A DNA stretch of 64,000 bases from Halovulum sp039180525 (GCA_039180525.1 JBCDDF010000003.1:1-64000); one strand, 5' to 3'; shown: positions 1-8,058, numbered from the stretch's first letter. A program made the numbers and translations. The notes: generated by a model not told the origin, from the sequence alone.

Positions 1-56
1 ATGCCCCTGACCAGCTTGTCAGCGGCATCCTTCGATGTTCCGGACTTCTCGTTCAT
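1..56 (-). CDS. IS3-family transposase OrfA, N-terminal fragment
   Basis: Only the first 18-19 codons are in the window, reading MNEKSGTSKDAADKLVRGI. A purine-rich GGAGCGAAG directly precedes the ATG at 56-54 and serves as ribosome binding site. In IS3 elements OrfA carries the helix-turn-helix that recognises the element ends, and OrfB with the DDE catalytic domain is made by frameshifting; neither part is visible here. The family call rests on resemblance of this short N-terminus to known orfA proteins. It is too short to be a chance match of a good start and ribosome binding site, but subgroup assignment is not possible. Confidence 0.7.
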   Translation of the reverse strand, partial: MNEKSGTSKDAADKLVRG

Positions 57-107
57 CTTCGCTCCATAATGGCTTCGATGAACCAGAAATCCTCCGTTGC
101 TCAAACA
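1..107 (-). mobile_element. Left end of an IS3-family insertion sequence (cut by window edge)
   Basis: Read on the minus strand, a short non-coding leader starting TGTTTGAGCAACGG near position 107 runs into an orfA start at 56. The encoded peptide begins MNEKSGTSKDAADKLVRGI, an N-terminus I recognise from IS3-family orfA proteins. The rest of the element lies left of the window. The boundary is inferred from the point where the ietS reading frame stops resembling its family (about 107-112); the terminal repeat and target duplication cannot be confirmed from one end. Confidence 0.75.
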
Positions 108-108
108 C

Positions 109-1008
109 CTAATTCTGTCCGGTGGGTGCTGGCGTCAGACAGAGAGGATGCGCGCGACTGACACCGGTATCCAAAAGCGTAACGTAGCCAGGATCGGGAT
201 TGTCAGTGTAGGTCGTACGGCCCGCGAGTTCGTCGACCCAATGCGCCTGTTCGGCCACCGTCAAGCCGTCGAAGAAATCCGATGTGATGGTCGGAGCGGC
301 AAGGGCGCGCACGCCGCCCTGTCGGCGGACGGCCTGAGCGAGCTGATTGCGATCGGCCTGTACGACCACAACGGTATCTTCCGGAAACTCCAGCCGATCC
401 GCTCCCACGGTGACGCCATAATTTGGTGCGGCCGCGACGAAGGCTTCGGTCATTTGAGGCTCGAGCCAAACCTCCCAGACGGTCGCAACATCCGCCCCGG
501 AAAATCTGCCTGAAGGGCTGCGCCAGAGGGCACGCAATCCCGCTTCTGTGATGGCAGCAACGCTTTGCACCATGTCCGCGTTCTTCGGGCGACCCGGGAC
601 GATTTCACCATCCTTTTCCCGGTCGGGTGTGTCCTCCGTCCGAAACTGCTCGACCTTCTTGCGCAGCTTTTCAATACCCTTGGCTGTCGCAAACACCGTT
701 GCGCGCTCTTCGGCGCCACCGGGATCAGGGGTCTCGGCGACGCGAAGGAGAGTAAGGCCACTAGCGTCGAGGCTGTCTTTCTTCAGGCGCTCGTCGACAC
801 GCGAGCGTACTTCCAGATAGACGCCGGGCAGTTCGGCCGCCGGAATATCCGGCAGGGCGTCGATGGCCTGAAGCAACGCTTGGGCGTGCGCCGCGCGATT
901 GGGGACATCACTTGGTCTTTTGGACCCGCCCCCGCCCTTTGCTTGGAACGGGCGAGGTTGTCCGAGATTGCGAAGGTGGAAGTGCCGAAGGTCTCGAGCC
1001 ATTGTCAT
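109..1008 (-). pseudogene. ietS: Truncated subtilisin-like serine protease (IetS-like), disrupted by an IS element
   Basis: The 299-residue reading frame has the N-terminal layout of subtilases that pair with an AAA ATPase: a Gly-rich N-terminal patch (residues about 24-29, AKGGGG), a long helical pro-region, then the catalytic Asp motif LLDTGVSRAHP near residue 280. The frame stops about ten residues later at a TAG lying at the junction with IS3-family DNA. The catalytic His and Ser blocks are therefore missing; intact family members are, from memory, roughly 700-800 residues. It starts within the 3' end of ietA (101-bp overlap), so the two were co-translated. In the pTiC58 ietAS system the protease acts as toxin and the ATPase as antitoxin, and ietAS was later reported as anti-phage. 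I infer the remainder of the gene lies beyond the IS, outside the window. Confidence 0.75.
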
Positions 1009-2005
1009 CGGTCCCTAGTTCTTGGAGCGACCGTCGGCGTTCGAGGGCATCAAGCAAATCCTGTGTCGCAATCTTGTCGGTATCATTCAGAACGGCACGT
1101 CGAGCGGCATCTTCCGCCGCCGCCACAACATCGGCCGTTGAGAGGCCTGTGGCAGCACCCGTCACCCGCTTCCATCCCATTCCTGCGAGTGAAAATCCGA
1201 CCAGGCGGCGTTCGAGCGCCTGCCGGATTGCCGGGCCGTCGGGCATGACATAGGGCAACACGAGATCGAAGCGGCGCAGCACTGCGCGGTCAAGAATTCC
1301 CGGCAGGTTTGTGGTAGCGATGACGATCGAAGGACCGGTGTCCTCGTCCAGGAACTGCAAGAATGAGTTTAGAACTCGCCGGGCTTCACCGACATCATTT
1401 TCTCCGCCTCGCGCCGCCGCAAGAGCGTCGATCTCATCGAAGAGATAAATGCCGCGCGTCGTTTTGACTGCATCGAAGATCGTTTTCAGCTTCTGTGCGG
1501 TTTCACCCATGAACTTCGTGATCAGCCCGTGCAGCATGACCGAAAAGAGAGGGTATTGCAGTTCTCCGGCTAACGCCGAGGCACTTATGGTCTTGCCGGT
1601 CCCAGGAGGACCGGACAGAAGAACACGCCGGCGCGGCTTCAGCCCTTTTTCTTCGAGTTTTTCACGCATCCGCGTCTCTACAACAAGATGCGCCAACTCG
1701 TCCTCGATCTTGGCTGGCAAAATCACATCGACGAGGCGCTCGGTCGGATAGGATGCCGCAAGGAGCTGCCCAAGATCGCCACGCGGTGTGGCGATGGGTG
1801 TGACCGCGGGTTTCCTTTCGGCGGGCACTTTCTGCCCCGCTTCGGCCCATTGCCTCAGTTGTTCAGCCAACCGGGTGTGCCCCTTCTGCTCTTCGGCTGC
1901 AGAAAGCTGCATCGCCAGATCGTAGAAACGAGCGGCGTCCCCTTCTGCGTGGCTCTTAACGAGACCGATGAGTTGCTGGGCGGAAGCCACGATTGAACTG
2001 CTCAC
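908..2005 (-). CDS. ietA: AAA+ ATPase of the IetAS defence/toxin-antitoxin pair
   Basis: A 365-residue protein with one AAA+ module: Walker A GPPGTGKT (about residues 132-139), Walker B IYLFDEID (about 185-192), and downstream ATTNLPGILDRAVLRRFD containing sensor and arginine-finger positions. A helical N-terminal region of about 90 residues precedes it. The C-terminal tail is Ser/Pro/Lys-rich and overlaps the start of ietS. Start codon is GTG at 2005; no strong Shine-Dalgarno is visible, and the leader has A8/T8 tracts. In the Agrobacterium plasmid system the ATPase counteracts the protease. Here it appears intact while the partner is cut, so it may now have no partner. The gene lies beside a tRNA-Pro 3' end, consistent with an inserted island. 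Confidence 0.8.
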   Translation of the reverse strand: MSSSIVASAQQLIGLVKSHAEGDAARFYDLAMQLSAAEEQKGHTRLAEQLRQWAEAGQKVPAERKPAVTPIATPRGDLGQLLAASYPTERLVDVILPAKIEDELAHLVVETRMREKLEEKGLKPRRRVLLSGPPGTGKTISASALAGELQYPLFSVMLHGLITKFMGETAQKLKTIFDAVKTTRGIYLFDEIDALAAARGGENDVGEARRVLNSFLQFLDEDTGPSIVIATTNLPGILDRAVLRRFDLVLPYVMPDGPAIRQALERRLVGFSLAGMGWKRVTGAATGLSTADVVAAAEDAARRAVLNDTDKIATQDLLDALERRRSLQELGTDDNGSRPSALPPSQSRTTSPVPSKGRGRVQKTK

Positions 2006-2393
2006 ACTGTTTTTTTTGGCGTTGGTAACATCTTTTTTTTACATCCGAACCTCTTTACACGCCAGAAAACTTCCGCGGGTAGCGCCAGATGGTTGTCTCA
2101 AAGCTGTACCTCGAAGCAGCTACTTTTTTGATGGGAGCATATCTCTCGACTGATTCTTGGCCACAAGGTGGTCGATGGATGTCTGTTTTCGCGGCTGAAG
2201 GGCATGCCGTTAGCTCCCGCAGCGAAGTTCGGCTTTCCGCCCAACGCTAGATGAAAAGCTGAAAGGCCGCTGAAACGGGGCTCTAAAAGCGATCTTTCGT
2301 TTTCAATTAGTTGGACAAAGTGTGTGCAGATAGAGGACACTTTGGTGGTTCCTGGGACAAAGTCCCTGCAACTCTACAAGTATTTGAAATCAT
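2006..2393. other. Non-coding stretch between ietA and tRNA-Pro
   Basis: About 390 bp with no convincing gene. It is visibly richer in A+T than the flanking core genes and contains T8 tracts at about 2010-2017 and 2033-2040 that sit in the ietA promoter region. A small hairpin GGGAC-AAA-GTCCC lies at 2354-2366, 28 bp past the tRNA 3' end, without a T tract. An 80-codon open frame on the minus strand (2098-2340) shows no recognisable features. The stretch is probably junction DNA of an island integrated at the tRNA. Confidence 0.5.
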
Positions 2394-2470
2394 TGGTCGG
2401 AGTGGCGAGATTCGAACTCACGACCCCTGCCTCCCGAAGACAGTGCTCTACCAGGCTGAGCTACACTCCG
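2394..2470 (-). tRNA. tRNA-Pro (anticodon CGG)
   Basis: On the minus strand this is a 77-nt cloverleaf. Acceptor arm CGGAGTG pairs with CACTCCG, followed by A and an encoded CCA. The D-arm is TAGCTCAGCCTGGTAGAGC, the anticodon stem CTGTC/GGCAG encloses loop TTCGGGA (anticodon CGG), and the T-arm contains GTTCGAATC. Its 3' end faces the ietAS/IS segment, the usual polarity for an integration site. Confidence 0.95.
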
Positions 2471-2519
2471 ACTGGCGTTGCTATAGGCGCCGTGATGGGC
2501 CGACGCAAGCCCCGGCGGT

Positions 2520-3155
2520 TCAGGCGTTGTCGGCGCCGATGCGGTCCAAAACTGCCGCGGATCGGTCGGACAGGGATTGGACTTCGGACGCGATCACAGC
2601 AAAGCCCTTGCCCGCTGATCCGGCGCGCGCGGCTTCGATCGCGGCGTTGATGGAGATCAGGTTGATCACCTGGTTGATTTCCCCGATCTCGGTCATGGCA
2701 GTGTCGATCACACCCGCCCTGGCGCTTTGATCGGCAGCTTGGCGCGCCTCCACCTCGGACACCAGCTTGCCAAGGAACGCCGACAAAGTGGGAAAGACGC
2801 TACCGGCCTGCGTGTCATAGGCCTGGCGCAACAGCGCCATGGCAGTTGCGGCCTTTGTCGGCAGGATGCGATCGATCAGAGTCCGCATCTCCCGCACTGC
2901 GGCCGTGGCCTGGGCCCGCATCTGGTCCAAATCTGGCGGCGCAGGGGCATTCAGCGCAGCGAACCGATCGACCAGATCACACGCCAACATGTTCTCGGCA
3001 GCGGCGAAATCCGCGGCAATCGCACGCATGCGCATGTCGTCATGCGGGTCGCGCGCAGCACCTTCGCGGAACATCGCCAGGCATAGAAACGAAAATCCCT
3101 TAGCCCTGATCGTCGCCATGTCGACGCAATCGATATAGATGGATTGCAGGGTCAC
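2520..3155 (-). CDS. Minimal soluble methyl-accepting chemotaxis-like protein
   Basis: A 211-residue protein whose last 60 residues carry the chemoreceptor hairpin-tip signature (INLISINAAIEAARAG, then GKGFAVIASEVQSLSDRS), the part that binds CheW/CheA in real receptors. It has no transmembrane segment, HAMP or PAS domain; upstream lies an all-helical domain rich in Ala and Asp. Typical receptors exceed 500 residues, so only the tip and a short stretch of coiled coil remain. The longest frame starts with GTG at 3155; an ATG at 3119 is an alternative and neither has a clear ribosome binding site. It lies 76 bp downstream of leuB on the same strand. It could be a cytoplasmic sensor or adaptor using the tip fold; a decayed receptor is also possible. 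Confidence 0.65.
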   Translation of the reverse strand: MTLQSIYIDCVDMATIRAKGFSFLCLAMFREGAARDPHDDMRMRAIAADFAAAENMLACDLVDRFAALNAPAPPDLDQMRAQATAAVREMRTLIDRILPTKAATAMALLRQAYDTQAGSVFPTLSAFLGKLVSEVEARQAADQSARAGVIDTAMTEIGEINQVINLISINAAIEAARAGSAGKGFAVIASEVQSLSDRSAAVLDRIGADNA

Positions 3156-3231
3156 GTTACGGTCCGGTCAGCTGTCACGTTCCGCCTGGCCTAGCAGCCG
3201 CGGCTTAACGCGCAACTAACCGCAGCCGGCC

Positions 3232-4329
3232 TTATGAATCGGACAGCTTTGCCGCGATAGCATCGCCCATGGCGGAAGTGCTGACGGCCGTCCCGCCGTC
3301 GGGGCCCATAAGATCGGCGGTGCGCAAACCGTCCGCCAGCACAGCTTCGACCGCAGCCTCCACCCGGTCGGCCTCTGGACCCAGATCGAACGAATAGCGC
3401 AGCGCCATAGCGAAGCTAAGGATACACGCAATCGGGTTGGCCTTGCCTTGCCCGGCGATATCGGGCGCCGACCCATGCACCGGTTCATACAGCGCTTTGG
3501 GCCGGCCGTTCGCCATGGGCAGACCCAGCGATGCCGATGGCAGCATGCCCAGCGACCCTGTCAGCATCGCCGCTGCATCGGACAGAAGATCCCCGAAAAG
3601 ATTGTCGGTCACGATGACGTCGAATTGCTGCGGCCACCGCACCAGCTGCATCGCACCGGCATCGGCATACATATGGCTCAGTTCGATATCGGGATAGTCG
3701 GCACCGACACGGGTAACGACTTCGCGCCACAGAATGCCCGACTCCATGACATTGGCCTTTTCCATGGAGCACACTTTTCCGCCACGCCGCCGGGCCAGCT
3801 CAAACGCTGCACGGGCGACCCGGTCGATCTCGCTTTCGGTATAGCGCTGCGTGTTGATGCCGACGCGCTCGTTCCCCTCTTCGATGATGCCACGCGGTTC
3901 GCCGAAATAGACGCCCGAGGTCAATTCTCGAACGATAATGATATCGAGCCCGGCCACGACATCCCGCTTCAGCGAGGAAAAGTCGGCCAGCGCATCGAAA
4001 CACTGCGCCGGGCGCAGATTGGCAAACAGGTCCATCTCCTTACGTAGGCGCAGCAGGCCGCGTTCGGGCTTTACCGAAAAATCGAGATCGTCGTATTTCG
4101 GCCCGCCCACGGCGCCCAGCAGAACCGCGTCCACGCCCTGCGCGTGCGCCATCGTGTCGTCATGCAGCGGCGTGCCATGCGCGTCATAGGCGGCGCCACC
4201 GACCAGATCTTCGGCCACGTCAAATCCCGTGCCGTTTGCATCGAACCAGGCGATGATCTTGCGGACCTCCGCCATCACCTCGGGGCCAATCCCGTCACCG
4301 GGAAGGATAAGCAGGCTGCGGGATGTCAT
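3232..4329 (-). CDS. leuB: 3-isopropylmalate dehydrogenase
   Basis: LeuB oxidatively decarboxylates 3-isopropylmalate to 2-oxoisocaproate with NAD, the third dedicated step of leucine synthesis, in the cytoplasm. The 365-residue length is typical. N-terminal LLILPGDGIGPEV and the metal/substrate stretch TDNLFGDLLSDAAAM (about residues 240-255) are diagnostic, as is the NAD-binding HGSAPDIAGQGKANP near 290. The ATG at 4329 gives the normal N-terminus. It sits downstream of leuC and leuD on the same strand, but three unrelated genes intervene, so it probably has its own promoter in the 128-bp gap to the next gene upstream. Confidence 0.96.
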   Translation of the reverse strand: MTSRSLLILPGDGIGPEVMAEVRKIIAWFDANGTGFDVAEDLVGGAAYDAHGTPLHDDTMAHAQGVDAVLLGAVGGPKYDDLDFSVKPERGLLRLRKEMDLFANLRPAQCFDALADFSSLKRDVVAGLDIIIVRELTSGVYFGEPRGIIEEGNERVGINTQRYTESEIDRVARAAFELARRRGGKVCSMEKANVMESGILWREVVTRVGADYPDIELSHMYADAGAMQLVRWPQQFDVIVTDNLFGDLLSDAAAMLTGSLGMLPSASLGLPMANGRPKALYEPVHGSAPDIAGQGKANPIACILSFAMALRYSFDLGPEADRVEAAVEAVLADGLRTADLMGPDGGTAVSTSAMGDAIAAKLSDS

Positions 4330-4457
4330 GGGTGCCGGTCCTTGTCACAAGCGTTCCGGCGCCCCGGCTACCGGCTTTGCGGGGGCCGGTCAAGAAAACG
4401 GCCCGGGCCGCGCGCTGGCGATCCGGGCCGCTTCCCGAGCGTGAAAGAGTGGTGGGC

Positions 4458-5369
4458 CTAACCGGCCACGCGCAGATCCTCAGAAAGCATCGCTGTCGCA
4501 GCTTCCAGAAGCAGCGTCAGCGAGAACAGCGCGTCGTGCATATCCCCAACGGCGGCCGGGTCGGCGCTGGCGCTTTCGGCCATCTGCGACAGGGCCGGGC
4601 GCAAGGCGTTCCATTCGGTGGCCAGGCTGCCGGCCAGCGCGCTCAGCCGGGCCGACGGCGGCGGCGACACACCCAGTTCTCTGGCACCGGTCTGCATCGC
4701 CCGCAGGATCAGATCGAACTGCGCGATCGACACCTGCAGTGACTCTGCAGCGACCCGAGAGCCCGGATCCATCGCGACCTGGCAGGCATTCTTGGCCAAG
4801 CGATCGGCCAGAACGCGCTGACGGCCATAGACATCCAACAGGATCTGCGACTGCACGTCGGCGAAACCGGCGGTCGGGCCATAGCCGATCCGCATGAGGC
4901 CATAGACCGCCGCGGTTTGCGTCCCCAAATCCTCGGCTTTGGCCAGCATCGGCTTCCAGCCATCGGCACCGGCAAAGGCGGCGCTGCCATTCATCAGCGG
5001 CGCGACCAACGCGACCCAGGCGGCATCCTCTGCGCCCCAGGCGGCCGCAACGCGGCCAAATTCGTCGTCGGTCAATCCGTTCAGGTTTTGCGGGTTCAAA
5101 TTGTCATGCAGTACGGCATAGGCGCGGACCGCATCCTGGAACTGCGTCTGCGCATCTGCCGCCTTCGCGGGGATCGCAGTGAAACACAGAGCCTTGCCGA
5201 TCCGCTCGGCCAACAGACGTTTCCGATCCGCCAGCGCGATCCGCAACTCGGCCGTCCCGCGATCCAGCGTCAACGTCGGACCGGCGGATTGGGCAAGGGC
5301 ACCAACTGGAACACTCGTAACCAGAACAGTGGCCGCCAAAACCAGGCGGCGCAGGGTAGCACGCGACAT
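4458..5369 (-). CDS. Periplasmic protein with two PilJ-type sensor motifs
   Basis: A 303-residue protein with a signal peptide (MSRATLRRLVLAATVLVTSV...GALAQ, cleavage near residue 27). The mature part contains two copies of the motif seen in the N-terminal ligand domain of type IV pili methyl-accepting receptors (PilJ/NarX-like, 'RQRMLSQRMAK'): here ADRKRLLAERIGK near residue 50 and VYGRQRVLADRLAKNAC near residue 180. There is no transmembrane anchor, HAMP or signalling domain, so it would be a free periplasmic ligand-binding protein. The start at 5369 (ATG) is preferred over the GTG at 5372 because GAGGA lies five bases upstream. Function is not known; it may bind a small anion or pass a signal to a membrane partner. 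Confidence 0.6.
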   Translation of the reverse strand: MSRATLRRLVLAATVLVTSVPVGALAQSAGPTLTLDRGTAELRIALADRKRLLAERIGKALCFTAIPAKAADAQTQFQDAVRAYAVLHDNLNPQNLNGLTDDEFGRVAAAWGAEDAAWVALVAPLMNGSAAFAGADGWKPMLAKAEDLGTQTAAVYGLMRIGYGPTAGFADVQSQILLDVYGRQRVLADRLAKNACQVAMDPGSRVAAESLQVSIAQFDLILRAMQTGARELGVSPPPSARLSALAGSLATEWNALRPALSQMAESASADPAAVGDMHDALFSLTLLLEAATAMLSEDLRVAG

Positions 5370-5479
5370 CACATTCCTCGCAACACATTAAGACACACGC
5401 AACTAATCGAACTGCTTATATTTTGGGCAAATGATTCTGTCACAATTGGCCCAAGATTGTGGCCAAACGTGGCATCCGT

Positions 5480-6652
5480 TCACGGTTGGGTGATATCGAC
5501 CCAAACCAAACGATGATCGGACGACACCACGCGCCCCGACCCCACCCACTCGGCGCCCAGCGCTCCGGGTTCGGGCCAAAAGACGCCGGCATCCAACACC
5601 GTCAGTGCCGCATCCGGCAGAACGTAATCCACACGCAGATTTCCCGGCCCGCTATCGTCGCGCCAATCGGCGGTGTCGAGCGCCGGATCGCCACGATGCC
5701 GGGCGTTCAGGCCACCCTGCTCCGCCGCCGCCACCGCGCCACCGATGCTGCTCGGCGCGGGGTCCTGCAACCGGGGATGGCGCAGCAGCGCGAAGATCCC
5801 GTCATGCCGGCCGTCGCCATCGCGCGGATCGGCATTCAGATCGCCCAGCACCACCACGGGCGCGGCGGCGATGGGAGCGGTCCGCCCGGCGTCATCTGCT
5901 ACGGCCCAGCCGTCCAGATACCGCGCCCAAAAGACGATCTCGTCGTGGTTGCGGCGCCCATTGGCATCCTCCGGTCCATCGAATACCGGCGGCGTGGGGT
6001 GCGATGCCAGCACGCGCAGCGATCCGCGTGGCAGGGTGATCGCCAGATCCCAATGGCTTTTCGATGACAGCCGCATCGCCGCCTGCGCCGCCGCTGACGG
6101 GAACGGCGCATCGCCCTGCCGTGGCAGCAACGCGTCGGGAACGTCGGCCCAGCGCAGCAGGCGAAAACTGCGGCTTTCGCCAGGATCGATGGGGAAGCGC
6201 GACAGCATCGCCATACCGTACTGCCCAGGAAACCGGCCGAAACCCCAGGCATCCTCTGGGCCGAGCGTGCTGCCATCGCCGTTCAAATCCAGTCCGGACG
6301 GCTGCCCGGTATTGCTGGGAGCGCTGAACCGATGGGTGTAGTCGATACCCGGTGCGGCGCCGTCTTGCGCCAGCAGCGCGGCAAAGGCCGCCAGCGCCGC
6401 GTCGCCGCCATCATAGTCGAACTCGTTGAGCAGTAGGATGTCGGGGCGAACCGTGCGGATGATCTCCGCAACCGCGGTGATCTGCGGATCGTCACCCGCC
6501 TGGATGTCCTTGAGCAACACACCCGGCCCGCCTCGGCTGAGGCTGGCGTTGAAGGTCGCGATGCGCACCCGGTCCTGCGCCGCCACCGCACCGGCGAATG
6601 CGACCGCCGCGGCGACTGCGGCTATAGCTGGCGCGAGCGTCGAACCAGCCAT
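5480..6652 (-). CDS. Secreted endonuclease/exonuclease/phosphatase-family protein
   Basis: A 390-residue protein starting MAGSTLAPAIAAVAAAVAFA with a signal peptide ending near AVAAQ. Catalytic motifs of the DNase I/sphingomyelinase fold follow in order: RIATFNASL (Asn), LLLNEFDYD (metal-binding Glu), ASHPTPPVF, VVVLGDLNADP (Asp/Asn pair), and the terminal SSDHRLVWVD (Asp-His). All key residues look intact, so a secreted metal-dependent phosphodiesterase is likely; the substrate cannot be read. The start at 6652 fits the signal peptide and overlaps the upstream membrane-protein gene by 31 bp, so the pair is co-translated. A longer open frame to 6946 is an artefact of that overlap. Confidence 0.8.
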   Translation of the reverse strand: MAGSTLAPAIAAVAAAVAFAGAVAAQDRVRIATFNASLSRGGPGVLLKDIQAGDDPQITAVAEIIRTVRPDILLLNEFDYDGGDAALAAFAALLAQDGAAPGIDYTHRFSAPSNTGQPSGLDLNGDGSTLGPEDAWGFGRFPGQYGMAMLSRFPIDPGESRSFRLLRWADVPDALLPRQGDAPFPSAAAQAAMRLSSKSHWDLAITLPRGSLRVLASHPTPPVFDGPEDANGRRNHDEIVFWARYLDGWAVADDAGRTAPIAAAPVVVLGDLNADPRDGDGRHDGIFALLRHPRLQDPAPSSIGGAVAAAEQGGLNARHRGDPALDTADWRDDSGPGNLRVDYVLPDAALTVLDAGVFWPEPGALGAEWVGSGRVVSSDHRLVWVDITQP

Positions 6653-7422
6653 GCCACTTTCAGGATTGCAGCGCCGCGGATCACCAGCGATCCTGACAGA
6701 AAGGTCCAAAACGTCGTGCCCCAGACGAGCGGCTGATAGGCGCGCAGAACCGCCGGATCGAACCAGCCGAAGGACTGCGACAGCAGAACCGGCAGAAGAT
6801 AGAGAAACCCCACCCCCACCAGCATATTGACGAAACCGTCGCGATAGAGCCGACGTTCCACGTCGCGGCCGTAGCCGGGCTCGAAGGTCGGCAAGTTGAT
6901 CCACAGGTTGAAATCCCGCCGCACGACCGGCCAGCGCACGATCCACAGGAACACGCCGAAGGCGGCCAGGAACAAAAACGTCACCAGCACGCTGATCGCC
7001 GCCGCGCGCCGGATCAAAAGCTGCAGGCTGGCTTCGGAATCGCCCGCGATCATCGTCACCGCCAGATCCACGGGGCTCAGCGGGAAGCTGGTCATCGCCA
7101 CGGCCCGATCCGCCATGCCGAGAACCGCGGTGGCGAACAGATCGCTGCCGGCATCGGCCCGGCAGATGAAGACGACAGACAGGATCTGGACCGTAAAAGC
7201 GATAAACCGCACGCGGTTGTAGGGTGGGGCAAAGCGGAAATCGATCAGCCCGGGATGGGTGGAAGCGTATTCAAAAAGCGTGAACGCGGCGGCGATCCCC
7301 GCGATGATCAGAGTGATCTCCTGGCTGGCGCGGGAAACATCCGGCAACAGAAACGCGGGTGAGGCAATCACGATCACCAACGCCAGCGCGCGGATCAGGG
7401 CGCCTACAAATCGGCCGATCAC
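6622..7422 (-). CDS. Multi-pass membrane protein of unknown function
   Basis: A 266-residue protein with about six hydrophobic segments: near residues 8-27, 38-55, 75-90, 137-165, 198-215 and 230-250. Between segments lie short polar loops, including LWINLPTFEPGYGRD before the fifth segment, which looks like a conserved amphipathic stretch. I do not recognise a catalytic or transport motif. It begins 30 bp after leuD and overlaps the following secreted phosphodiesterase gene by 31 bp, so it is probably transcribed with leuC-leuD. The context offers no functional clue beyond a possible partnership with the secreted enzyme. Confidence 0.65.
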   Translation of the reverse strand: MIGRFVGALIRALALVIVIASPAFLLPDVSRASQEITLIIAGIAAAFTLFEYASTHPGLIDFRFAPPYNRVRFIAFTVQILSVVFICRADAGSDLFATAVLGMADRAVAMTSFPLSPVDLAVTMIAGDSEASLQLLIRRAAAISVLVTFLFLAAFGVFLWIVRWPVVRRDFNLWINLPTFEPGYGRDVERRLYRDGFVNMLVGVGFLYLLPVLLSQSFGWFDPAVLRAYQPLVWGTTFWTFLSGSLVIRGAAILKVAWLVRRSRQL

Positions 7423-7452
7423 AGGGGCGCCCTCGACGGTTCGCCGCTGCCG

Positions 7453-8058
7453 TCAGACCCAGGGCATCTGAGCGGCACGCTGACGCTCGAACTGACCGAT
7501 TGCCGTCTCATGTTCCAGTGTCAGCCCAATATCGTCCAGCCCGTTCAGCAAGCATTCTTTCTTAAAAGGATCGACCTCGAAAGAAATCGTACCTCCATCC
7601 GGCCCCTGTATGGTCTGTTCCTCTAAATCAACCGTTAGGACCGCATTGGCCCCACGTTGCGCATCATCCATCAGTTTGTCCACATCTTCTTGCGGAAGAA
7701 CGACAGGCAAGATGCCGTTTTTGAAGCAATTATTGAAGAAGATGTCAGCAAATGAGGTGGCCACCACGACGCGGATTCCGAAGTCGAGCAGTGCCCAAGG
7801 CGCATGTTCCCGGCTGGACCCACAGCCGAAATTGTCCCCCGCCACCAGGATCTGCGTGTTGCGATAGGCCGGCTTGTTCAGCACGAAATCGGGGTTTTCG
7901 GCGCCTGTTTCGTCATACCGCATCTCATCGAACAGGTTCACACCCAACCCGGTGCGCTTGATCGTTTTGAGAAACTGCTTCGGAATGATCATGTCGGTGT
8001 CGACATTGATGATGGGCAGCGGCGCCGCGACGCCCTCGATGACGGTGAATTTTTCCAT
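7453..8058 (-). CDS. leuD: 3-isopropylmalate dehydratase small subunit
   Basis: LeuD is the swivel-domain subunit of isopropylmalate isomerase, which with LeuC converts 2- to 3-isopropylmalate. The 201-residue length is normal. The N-terminus carries VAAPLPIINVDTDMIIPKQF, and the active-site loop GDNFGCGSSREHAPWAL is intact around residue 70. The ATG at 8058 is preceded by AGGAAGAACAG, a good ribosome binding site. It lies 226 bp after leuC on the same strand, so the two may be cotranscribed or leuD may have its own promoter in the gap. Confidence 0.97.
   Translation of the reverse strand: MEKFTVIEGVAAPLPIINVDTDMIIPKQFLKTIKRTGLGVNLFDEMRYDETGAENPDFVLNKPAYRNTQILVAGDNFGCGSSREHAPWALLDFGIRVVVATSFADIFFNNCFKNGILPVVLPQEDVDKLMDDAQRGANAVLTVDLEEQTIQGPDGGTISFEVDPFKKECLLNGLDDIGLTLEHETAIGQFERQRAAQMPWV

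Noticed and set aside
2098..2340. 80-codon open frame on the minus strand between ietA and tRNA-Pro
   Set aside because: No ribosome binding site, no recognisable motif, and it lies in an A+T-richer junction region that carries no other sign of coding.
2354..2366. Hairpin GGGAC-AAA-GTCCC as tRNA-Pro terminator
   Set aside because: The stem is only five pairs and no T tract follows on either strand.
6653..6946. N-terminal extension of the phosphodiesterase gene
   Set aside because: It is the shifted frame of the overlapping membrane-protein gene; a signal peptide starts exactly at 6652.
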